From the NCBI GenBank assembly GCA_019914995.1, contig CM034132.1, positions 6,929,524 to 6,993,523 of the forward strand: a DNA stretch of 64,000 nucleotides. Direction: 5' to 3'. Of this stretch, positions 37,520 through 49,747 are shown piece by piece. A model generated the notes under the pieces. That model was not told the origin of the DNA and ran no database searches. It worked only from the letters and a program-made list of their open reading frames with translations. The translations under genes were made by a program, and so were the position numbers. The number at the start of each line of letters is the position of its first letter. The first letter of the stretch is position 1. Origin of the DNA: Acanthochlamys bracteata. Its lineage: Eukaryota > Streptophyta > Magnoliopsida > Pandanales > Velloziaceae.

Positions 37520-40500
37520 ATGGCTTCCAGTTCTTCAGGATCGAGCACAGAGAGAGGTCTTGAGGATAACATGTTGGCTATCCTCGACTCATCCGCTATC
37601 AAAGAAGCTCGAGATCTCCACGATGACAGTTAAATAACGAATCGAATAAAAACATTTTTCTTTTTTTTAAGTCAGTTAATAATAATGATTTCAATTCTCC
37701 GATGAAATCATTCTTTCTTGGGTTTGTTTCTGCGAAGGAATCACATTCCTTGAAGCCGTTCGATCTCTCGCGCTTGATCCTGATCGCCCTCTTCCTCTTT
37801 CGCGGTACTCATCGATTTTCTTTTTCTAAATCTTAAGTAATCAATTAATTAATTAACTATCCTAGACCCCTAGCGTTTGTTCGTGCTTTTGTTTGCTTTT
37901 GTTTTTGTTGCTAATAAAATTTTTTAATTGCTTATTTATTATATAAGGAGGATTTACGGTGCGGTCTTTCACATACTGAAGAATAGCAACTCGTTGGAGG
38001 TTGCTTTGTCTAGCTTTCAAATCTTAACTGAGCTCAGTGAGGTAATCAAGCGGGACATTTTTTTCATTTATTCACTCTCGAGAACTCTAGGTGGTTTTCT
38101 ATTTATTAAGGATTGTCCTTTGGAGACTATTGCTATAGCCAGAGAAAAACCCTTTCTTGGACTATGTTTGTGTTTTGTTATTGCTAGAATGATTTTTTCT
38201 TGAGTTATCTGGAGATGCAAGTGTTTTGGTCTGAAGTGATTCTAGATGATCTCTTATGTACTATAAGTTTAAGTTTGAAATGGTACCTGCTACATACAAC
38301 CAACAAATGCCACTAGCTCCAAGAAAGGACAGTTTTTAAGGTTTTTGATAGCAAAGCTCAATGTAGACAGAGGGGACTTGATGTGATTTCTAAGAAAGTA
38401 GAAGTTCCTGTCTAGTTATAAAACAGATAAGATGAAAATGCTCCGATTTACTTTTATTTAAATTTGTTTTTCATTATGCAATTCTTGGCCCTTTCAGCGC
38501 TATCCTAGAGTCCATGCAGCAAATTCTGGAAAACAAGGGGATGAGCTTGTCGTAGTTAAAGAGGTAGAGTGCTGTTGTTGCAACAATTTTGGTGGTGAAA
38601 TTTCTTTTCTTTGATATTGAGAATTCATTCTCATTCTTTTGAAAGTTTCAATATACATAATATCAGTAATTTGCTCTTTTGCATTGCAGGCTTGGGCACC
38701 ATTTGTAGTTGGTTCAGAAATATCTTGCGGTGGTGGAAATGGAGTTAACATTGAATCGGATGATCTATTTGATTCATCGGTGAGTTCCATGTCAATCATT
38801 TGCATGAAAAATTTCTGGAAGATGATTCATTTCTAGGTCATGTGCAAACTGCAGTTTGTATTTGTGAGATGCACCTGAGTTTTATGCATGTTATCTAAAT
38901 GATACATTGCTTTGATGTTTTTGGCCTTGATATGCCGTTGATAATGGTTTGAATGTAGTCGTTGTATGCAATGGGAGCATTGGCAATTCAGAAAAAAAAA
39001 AGAAAATCCCTCCATCTCAGGTCAACCTGAAATGACCTAGAATAATTATTAGAGATCCATGTTTTGGAGGGGATACTACGTAATTGTCTCGAAAGAGCTA
39101 CTTTTGCACTATTGTCAGGACAGTGGACTCCCTTACTCTACCATTTCACTTGGTTGGGTGAGGGGGATAAATTGAAATATTTAACTGAAAGGCAAAAGAT
39201 ATGTAAATCTTCCTTCGCCACAGAATTTGATGGTAATATGTTTTCTCTGATTATTAGAGGTGGGGAAGTTTAACTTCCTTAAATCCATTTTATCATGCAA
39301 CAACCTAAAAATATATGAAAATAGGATTTTAAACTTTATTATAACTAGCAGTAAACCCACATGTTGTGGTGGGTTAAATCAATTAAAGTAATTTGAAATA
39401 TTTTCCCAAGGAATTTTTTTTACTAACGTGATATTATGAATATAACCGTTGAAAATGATTGGTCTATTTAGTTAACTCTAGTGCAGAGTAACATTAACTA
39501 AAGAATTAATTGATGATTGAAAGAATCCCATCATTCAACGACTTTGAATGGAGAGTTGATTTAGTAAACAGATCCTATGCCATAAAAAGTTGACTCATGG
39601 GATTTTGTGAAGGACTGTATCCAACTTTAGTATAGATATAGACTAGCATCTAACCTGTGTGTTGCTGCGGGTGGTATTAACATGGATAAATTTTTTGCTA
39701 ATATTATTACATGACATATATAACTGTAGACAAATTTATTTCGTAGTATTTGTCTTTCTTTTGGGCTAGATTTTTCTTTATTACTTCCAATTGGTGGATA
39801 TAGACCGTTCTTGTTTTTATTTAAATTTAGTAGATTTACAATCTATATATCAAAATGGCTCTAGTTTTATTATATATGACGAAATGATTCTAACCTTATG
39901 ATCTAAGATCTTGAGTTTTTTGGGAAGAATGTGGAACATTTACTTTATAAATATAAACAAAAGTGGTATGTGATTTTTAGATAAAATTTTAATAGTTGGA
40001 GTTAAATGTGCCAAAAAAGAATTAGAATCCAACTGTAAAAATTTAAATAACAGGCAACTTGCTAAATTGAATTAGTATCCTGTGCTTGGAAGGGCTCAAA
40101 TAAGACCATAACCATGTTTTTAACTTTTCGACCGAAGTTACAGAAAGTGACTGATTGGAGGAAACATTGTGCAAAATATTTTGAAAAACATAAAATTATC
40201 TTATGCATGTATATCATAGTGTACACAGGTGCTACTCTGATCGTAATGTTAGTCTTGCTTAGCATAACTTTATCTTGGAAGTCATCAAATCTGAAGTCAT
40301 ATGCCATACTATTTGTATATTAAATAATTATTGTTATCATAAGTTGTTGGAAAAAGGACCTAGCAAATTTGAATAGGAACCTCCACTGCAAAAAAAAAAA
40401 AAAAGGAAAACTTTGAGAGCTGAAGAATGACACATGGAGTGCTCTCAATGCACCATAGTCAGTTTTAGTACATAGTATGATTATGTTTGAAGTTGGTTCG

Positions 40501-43500
40501 GAATTGTTCTCTCTCTCTCTCTCAGTACTGCTAGATGTTTTATACTAGGCTTTACATCACTAGTCTTTAGAGCTACCTTTTTGCAGTTCCGTATGTCATG
40601 TTGTAGGCTTATTCAGTTATCCATATATTATGTCAATGAATTGTTCCTTGTACTAAATAAGCACATACGGCCGGTTTAGCTTTGCGTAGTACACTGTACC
40701 TTCGAAATTCACTTTGAGTGTTCGCTTGGGCATCCGAGAAGTTGGGGATAGACATGCATTTGAACATATTGACTACCTGATCTTTGCATAACAACTAAGT
40801 CCAGCCAATGAATCCACATCGTACAGCTGTGTAGAGTCACTAATTGAGGCAGTGCTTTATTAGAGGATATTTCCCTTGTCATGTTAGGATATTATTTTCC
40901 TGTTTTCTTGATGTTTATTTGCATTTCTTTTCAGAAGTTTTCTCTCCTTGTTGAGGATATTGCCCAATCAGTCAATGCATCTGATGTTCAGTTGGCAATC
41001 AAGGTAAGTTGATTTTGCCTTTGATAGTCCCTCAAACCTTTTTGCAATTGATGAGCCAACTGAATTTCAAATAAATGTACACTGTAGATTATTAACATGT
41101 CTTCTTTGAGGCTTACATCATTTTCTTTTCCTCATCTAGGACTCTGAATGAGATTGTGATTGACTGAAATACCCCTAGGACAGGTTTTAAGCAATATTAG
41201 AGAGAACTTCTTTGTCTATGTTGTATGCTGAAGGTTCACGTCACAACAATTTCAAAGCCACAAACATTTCCTAGAAGCTAAAGGAGTTCAAAATCGAGGG
41301 AAGCTATTGCCTTCCTAAAATCCAAACCATATTAGAGTCAGCAAGGGTCAAATGAGATAGCCAATTGCCTCAAAAAAATTGACCATATTTTTCTTTCTCG
41401 TCTTTTTTCCATAATCCATGAACCCTCTCCCAATAAGGTGCGCAAGTGCATGTTTGGTAGAGCTGTTAGAAACAGATTAAGATTCTCTCAAAGTCTAAAA
41501 AGGATGTTTGGTTCAACTTGATTCTATTGATAGCTTCTTATTATAGATTCTATCTAAGCAAATGTTCAATAATATTTCTGATTTCAGATTTTAGCTACTA
41601 AGAATCAGAAAACATTCTAATTTCAAAGAAAGGACACCATACTTCTAGATTTTAGATTATAATTCAAAACCGGTAGTAAACTTAAGTTGGTGAATCACCT
41701 AAACTTTAGAAAGGAACCTTGTCAAGATTGTTAGTAAATCTTGATATTTGTTAAGATTAAGCTGTCCTTTAAAATGATATCGCATTGAATTATAAGAACC
41801 CATGCATCTAAATGCTTTCACATCCAAAGTTCTTGATATCAGCTACTATTTGAACTACCATTAACCTTGAAATATTCCCATGCCTTTTCCTTAAGATCTA
41901 GATTTTGAGAGCAAAGCTGTGAAAACCATTAGTATAGTTGACATAGTCTTCTTCCTCATGCTCCAAAGTTTGCATATTCTAATTGCGTCTGCATGGATTT
42001 TTTAATAGAAACCGTAAGCCTGCTGCAGGTTCAGCATACTTGGCTCAGCTTATACTTTCCATGAAATATGTTGTCTTAAAATTCAAGCAAGGAAAATAGA
42101 TGCTGGAGTATGTATAGGCACTCCCCTTACTGTCAACACTCCTGCGCTCCCTCATATATGTATGTATGTATGTGTGTATGTGTGCGCGCACACGTGCGCG
42201 CGTGTGCGTGTGTGCGTGCATATGATCAGATGGCCGGCTGTGATTCAATCAAGTGATCGCGGTGCAGAGGCCAAACCCGTCACTTTTCCTTAAAAAATAC
42301 GGGATGAATTGTTGTCGTCCAATCAAGTGATCAGACGACTAGATTAGGAGAATGTGGGAGCGCCTCTAAGGGGGGAATTGCACCTATCCACCCAATATAT
42401 ATAGAATGTTGGAGGTATTTGACACTGATCCATATGTGTTCTTAGTTCAAGATGGTGGATTTTGGATTCCCATCTCCACCCATTTGTACAAGTTCCTCTT
42501 TTCATTTTGCTTTTCTATATCCTTGAAACATCACCTTAATCCTGTTTCTTTGTAGGTTTATTTTCATCACTTTAGACTGAATTTATATCATCTTGCATAT
42601 TGATTATCAGTATCTTTTGTATACCGTTGTCATGGGAACTCTTTCTTATTTTTGACATCTTTCTTTTTTTCTTTTTGGGTTCCACGAAGAACATGCTTCT
42701 GTTCCAGTACCTTGTCGGTGTTATCGAAAAAGATTTCATCACTCGGAAAATTATTTTTAAAGGTAGTTAACTTGTTTTCTTTGCCCAGTCTTCCATTGCA
42801 CAACCATCGTAACTAGCAGATACTGTCAGAGTTTGGACTTTTCTAACTGGTTTCACTGCAGAAACACTAGATTGGACCATGCTTAGGGAAACAATTGTCA
42901 ACATTGTTTTGGTGAGTTTTATTTGGATCAAACAAATTGAACTTCAGTTTAGATTTCTCTTTTGGTTATTTGAGGTGATATATGCACAAGATAATTCCAG
43001 TGTTGCTACAATCTTGTCTTCATCATGTCTTTCAGTTATTTAACATCAAATGGAATTTTTGCTTTTTGAACTTTCTTGCAGGGTTCACGCAAAGTAAATT
43101 TTAAAGGTCTAGTAAAGGATTGCATTTCCATTATGTGCAGACGATGTGGTCATACAAAGGAATGTATTGTAAATATCAACTGTGCAAATGATTCTTCTAC
43201 CAACATATATTATAATGGTAATGTTGCTTCATCGATTGCAATAAATGAAGTAGAGAGTGGAACTTTTATTGCATTGGAAAAGCTTCTTAAGCTGGTGAGT
43301 TGCAAGTCCTTCAGTTGTAGTGTATAAGGGTATAACCATGGTATACATTGCTGAAGTTTAATTCATTTTTTTAGCTAGATCACAGAGTTTGATGCCCTTA
43401 GGAAGCAAGCCGATCAGCATGGACTTACATCAAGAGCTGATTGCTTCAGGTGCAGTTTTACTTTTCTCTTTGTCAACATAATCTATTAGCTTGTTGTTAA

Positions 43501-44136
43501 ACAGAATTCCCTGGCTTTGCAACAGAAATTCTCTTCTGGATATCGTTTTGGATGAACTAACCTACAATAAAGATAACATTTCCTCTTTTCTTGAGGTATG
43601 TATGCTCCATTTTTTCTTCATGCTTAGTTTATATTAATGCATATTTTTTCTTATCCAAAGAATTATAGCAGGATTTTAGTTGATGAACCAATGACATGGG
43701 TTTTGTGCTAATATATGTAAGTTTCATTAACTTTTGAAGTTTTTCTGTAAGCGGACTATAGTTTTTAAAAAACTTTAAACACCTATATAGATTTTGCGGC
43801 AATGAAGAATGAAAAATGTGGTTGTGTTTTACTACTATATTGACAAAGATCCATGCAGTCAACCAATTGCGGAAGCCACATTTAGGATTCTTATTATCTT
43901 AACAAAACCTATATATATTGTTGATTGCACTCACCTTTTGGCTTTGGTTTCATGTCAGATAAGTTCACTCTTTGATTTGGATTCTTCTCTTAAACAAACT
44001 TGAAAAGAAAAAGAATACATAAGAAGGACTTATGCTATCGGTTAGTTTCATCTTGCACAAAATACATTCTCGTTGCATTTGTCTTATTCTCTTGTTGGTC
44101 TAACGAAACTATCCATTGTCAATATATTAAGTTCTA

Positions 44137-44202
<66 letters not shown>

Positions 44203-45762
44203 ATATATAGCCTATCTCTCATATATATCATTATATATATATATATATCTCTCTATATTTATGGCGGAGTGACTTCAAAAATTCACTCATCTCCACCGTT
44301 GTATATGAAGAACTATGAGTTATAAACCTTATCCATAAAATTTCAGCTCAATCGGACCACAAATTCACTTCCATCTGATCATTTGATCAAGATGATAGAA
44401 AGTAACAAAACTTAAAAATATATATATTGTATCATTTCTGTCATATTGATCAAGTGATTGGATGGAGGTGAATTCGTACTCCGATTGAGCTGAAATTTTA
44501 TGGGTAGGTTTCTAACTCATAGTTTTTCATATCCAACAGTGGAGATTGGATTTGAAAGTCACCCTGGCCATAAACCGGAGAGAGAGTGTCCGAGAGTGCC
44601 ATTAAGGAGGAAGTGTCCCTATCCCTCCCATATATATATATATATATACTCTCCACTCCCCTAGTTATTTTGGCGAGAAACATTACCAAATCTAATTTTC
44701 ACCATTAGATATGAAGACATTTGAGTTGACAATATATTGAAAATATTCAACTCAATCGGATCACAATTCGGTCTCTTCCCGACTCTTGATTATGATGATA
44801 CAAAAAAAATATATACGTATTTTGTCAAGTTTTGCTATTTATGTCAACATGATCAAAAGGCTGGATGAAGACCGAATCGAGGTCTGATTGAACTAAAATT
44901 TTGTAAACTTGTTTTCAACTATAGTCTTTCATATCCAATGGTAAAAATTATATTTGTAGGTCTCTCCGGCCAGAATAGCTAGGGAGTGCATTGGGAGTGT
45001 AAATAAGTGGAGATAGGCGCATACCACTTTAGAGGCATATGCCGGTAGAGATCTTCAAATTCGATTTTCGCCGTTGGATATGAATAGCTATAAGTAAGCA
45101 ACATTCTGATAAAATTTTAGATAAATCGGACTACGAAACGACATCTATCCAATTTCTTGATTAATATGACACAAAAATAAATTATATTTTGTCAATTGTT
45201 ACTATTTATATCATTTTGGTTAAAACGCCGAATGGTAGTCGGTTCGTAATCAATTTAAGCTAAAATTTTATCATATCTAACAGTGGAGATTGAATTTAGA
45301 AATTTCATTGGCCACTTTTGGTCAGCTATAAGGTGGTATGTGCCTATATTCCACTCCATATGTATGTCTCTCTCCCTCTCTATCTCTCTCTATATATATA
45401 GGGGAGGGATAGGGACATTCTCTCTTCGGTTTATGGTCGGGATGATCTCCAAATTCAATCTCCACCGTTTGATATGAAGAACTATGATTTAGAAACATAT
45501 TCATAATTCAGCTTAATCGGACCATGAATTTAATTCCATCCGGTTATTTGATCAAGATGACAGAAAGTAAGAAAACTTAAAAATATATATGTTGTATCAT
45601 TTCTGTCATCTTGATCAAGTGACTAGATGAAGGTGAATAGGTGGTCCGATTGAGCTAAAATTTTATGGGAATGTTTTTAATTCATAGTTTTTCATATCCA
45701 ACGGTGGAGATTGAATTTGAAGGTCATTCCGTTCATAAACCGGAGAGGGAGTGCCTCTATCC

Positions 45763-45802
<40 letters not shown>

Positions 45803-46164
45803 GGATAGGGGCACCCTTTTCAATTTAAAGTTCCAAATTCAATCTCCACCGCTAGATATGAAGAACTATTAGTAAAAAGTATACTAACAAAATTTCAAGT
45901 CAATCGAAATACAAATCAATTTTCATCCGGCGTTTGATCAAATGATATAAATAATAAAATTTGATAAAGATGTTCTTTTTCCTTTTTATGTCATTTTGAT
46001 CAAAGGATTTGATGGAGATCAATTTATGATCTGATTGAGTTAAATTTTGTCGCCGTTTTTGTAGCTCATAGTTTTTCATATCTAACGGTGGAGATGATAT
46101 TTAAATTTTTTTTATGCATTTTTTTAGAAGGGGGTGCCCTAAGGTGCCTCTAAGGGTGGGGTGC

Positions 46165-46202
<38 letters not shown>

Positions 46203-49065
46203 CATGCATCTCACATATCATAACCAGCATAAGTAGAAATCCTCATAAAGGACTCATATAATATAGAGGTTCCTTATGTAGAACAACTAACATATGATAA
46301 ACTTGTGTGTAGAAGGCTTCGAGCTATCCTAAATAGCAATGAAGCAATATCAGTAGCATATATAAAAAAAGATTGTTTACAACAAATAAAAGTGCTAATA
46401 CAAAATATAAAAAAATCTTAGAAAAAAGAATCTCAGCCTTGGATAACAGTATGAACTTCAGAAGATAGACCCTTTGTCCCGGTAGAACGAGAACGAGAGG
46501 TGCTATTGGCTAAAAAGGTCAATGAACCAATGTACATAATAGAACAACAGGCTGCACGATTCAAATTCACATCCACAGCAGTGGACACATTGAATAGTCA
46601 TTTACGTCCCGGGAGTGACTAGTCACATCTTGAGAATGTGGACCCTTCGCCAAAAAGACGGAAGGTAGCATTACATATCTTTTTTATAAGTAATTCTAAA
46701 AATTAGAACCTATCAACTAGGGATGAGCTGTATGCAATAGTTGGCTTATGACAAAGACGTGTTATGCAACAATGATTGTATAGCACCTTATACACATGGT
46801 TATATTGACTATTTGTGAAAGGCATTATATTTATTAACAGAGCCTTCATCGACCTAAGAACATTTGAACCGATCGAAATGACCTTAGTAGGAGAGATTAG
46901 AACAATCGCACCAGCAACTCTCATGGACTATAGACTCTTAGCTGGACTTTGATGTTCTCGCTGTGAACATATTGGCAAAACACACTTTGGATGAAATTAA
47001 CTATGGCCGTCAAATCAAAACTAAGAACGTGAATATCGGAAGGATTCAGCTATAAAAGTAACAATTCACTTTATTCCACCACTTTGGAAGAGCGGAGTTT
47101 ATTACCTAGTAAGACACAGAATTTATATGAGATGGGTCAAATATGCAACTTTACCTTACCAAGCGGACTATTATGGACTTACAACTCAGCTAAAATTTAT
47201 CTAGATTAGTCATTGGAGAAAAAGAGAACTACAATTATTTAAACGACAGCATACACATTTTCAAACCATACTCATAGCTGAGGACAATCATATCAAAATC
47301 AAGACAAATGACATGTTATCAGAGATTCCTTTTCAGAAGATTGTGACATAAAGAAATAATCTACTTTTCTAAAAGATAGCAAATATGATGAAGTTCTTTG
47401 GTAAAACGTCACCATCAATCGGGCTGTACGATATTTCATGTACTTTGTTTTTATGTCCACCTGTAATATTTTTGACTCAGTTGTAATGCATTTCTTTTAT
47501 TATAAAAGTAGCTCCACGTAACCATTTCGAGAGAAGTTTGCGGAAGCTGTTTAGGATTAACAAAAACTAACACTTTACAAGAACTAAACACTAAATATTT
47601 GGTACGAGATTTAAAAATTGAAAAACTTAAATTAGAAATTAAAAAATTAAAACATGAACTTGAGCTTCAAATAAAGCGTTAAAAGGTTTACGATTATATA
47701 CTACTTACTGAAATATGACATATTTAATACCGTCTATTTGTACTATTTGAATATCATCGTCATATAATTCTAAATAATTACAGATTGATTGAAAATTTGG
47801 AATAGAATCTAACATGATCTTTGTATACTTCACAAAAATCGGTAATAACAGTGGAAAAAATCTAGTGGGATCTCATTGTTGTGTGTTGCTTTTACTTGGA
47901 ATGGCAAAGTCATGCACTAGAATTCTACTTCGTAAATTATCTAATTTGTCGTGGTCTTCTAAGATTGGTTGATATTTTTATATATTCTAGTTTTTCTATT
48001 ATTTCTTTTAGATATTATAGCGGTATATATAAAGAGAGAGGCAACTCAAAGTGTAGATTATAAATTGTTAGGTATCCAGTATGTCTTAGATAAATTTTAG
48101 TTATTTTTAAATCAACCATCTACACTTAGAACTGATTGAGATACTATCGTAAAATTCTTTAATACCAATAAAGATAAAAGTAGAAGTAGTAAACGTTGGT
48201 TAAACTTTGTTGATAAAGTTACAAGAAGTGGATACCAAGTAGAATCAATATTCATAGAGTAAATATTATACTAGTCCTCATTGAACATTATTACATCATA
48301 CTTTAGTATCGTCGATATAAAGAAACAAAGAGAAGTTTAAGCTGTCATACCCTAATAAAAGCACACTGAAGTTTTTATTGAAAGCTTGTTTGAGCACAGG
48401 ATGTCTCGAAATGGTTACATGGAGCTCCTTTTATAACAAAAGGAGTGCATTACAACTGAGTGGAGAATATTACAGGTGGACATAAAAACAAAGTATAAGG
48501 AATATTGTACATTAATAATGCTAAAGTTTAACCAACGTTTACTACTTTTACTTTTATCTTTATTGGTATTAAAGAATTTTACGATAGCATCGCAATCAGT
48601 TCTAAGTGTAGATGGTTGATTTAAAAGTAACTGAAATTTATCTAAGACATAATAAATAGCTAACAATTCATAATTTACACTACTTCGATTGCCTCTTTCT
48701 TTATATCTACCGCTACAATATCGTGCTATCTTTTCTGTTGTTTTGGAATATGTCTTTTTTGCTTTAACAAGTCAAATTCCTTCCCAGTCAATTTTGCTGC
48801 CATTGGTTTCTACAATTTTGTAATCAGTTTCTAAAGGTATAGCTAATGGTGGGAGTTTTTGAATGTCTTGTTTTATTGTACAAGTTTTTTTATCTTCTGT
48901 ATTTAAATGTTTTTGTCTATTTTCGCTTAATTTACTATATAATGGTGCTACGTATTTATTAAGATTTTTAATGTAATATTAATTTTGCTTAACCTAAGAA
49001 TGCTTGTAGTTGCATTGTATCTTCTAAGTAATCAGGAAATTCTAATATTTTTGCTATATGGTATC

Positions 49066-49097
<32 letters not shown>

Positions 49098-49265
49098 GAG
49101 GGATATGGGCACTTTTTACGGCCGGGGTGATCTCCAAATTCAATATTCACTGTTGGATATGAAATATTATGATTAGAAGCATACGTACCAAATTTCAGAT
49201 TAATCAGACAACGAATTCGTCTCTATCCGATTACTTGATTAAGATGACAGAAAGAAAAAAAAACT

Positions 49266-49300
<35 letters not shown>

Positions 49301-49716
49301 GATAAGATGGAGGCAGATGATATTCTTAAAGGCACATGACGCACATGCCGGCAAGACATCCAAATCTAATCTCCACCGTTGGATATGAAAAACCATGAGT
49401 TGAGAACGTGTTAATAAAATTTCAGCTCAATCGGAATACGAATCGACCTCCATTGTAACTCTTGATCAAAATAACATAAACTTTTAAATTTGACAAAAAA
49501 TATATTTTTTATTTTCGTGTCACTTTGATCAAGAGTTCTGATGGAGGTCGGTTCGTGTTCCGATTGAGCTGAAATTTTATCAACATGTTCTCAACTCATG
49601 ATTGTTCATATCCAACGGTAGTATTTAGATTTAGATGTCTTTTCGGCCACTTTTGATCGGCATGTGTACCATGTACCTTTAAGGATGTCATGTGCCTCTA
49701 TCCTATTACATATATG

Positions 49717-49747
<31 letters not shown>

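Larger units (their letters stand above)
46202..49065. mobile_element. Endogenous caulimovirid (pararetrovirus) sequence, decayed and rearranged
   Basis: The block is bounded by TA microsatellites on both sides (46169-46201 and 49066-49090). Three parts are recognisable: a movement-protein-like region on + (about 46440-47250), a fragment of reverse transcriptase/RNase H on + (about 47985-48260) and a second, longer RT/RNase H fragment on minus (about 48415-49060). The two RNase H fragments are inverted relative to each other. Stops and frameshifts occur throughout, so no functional protein is possible. The Florendovirus group is the best match that I recognise, but the genus is inference. It lies in SNI1 intron 11. 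Confidence 0.7.

Noticed and set aside
44138-44199. Long TA tract as a centromeric or replication-origin feature
   Set aside because: It is a plain dinucleotide repeat inside a gene intron, with several similar tracts nearby that mark insertion sites; nothing else supports such a role.
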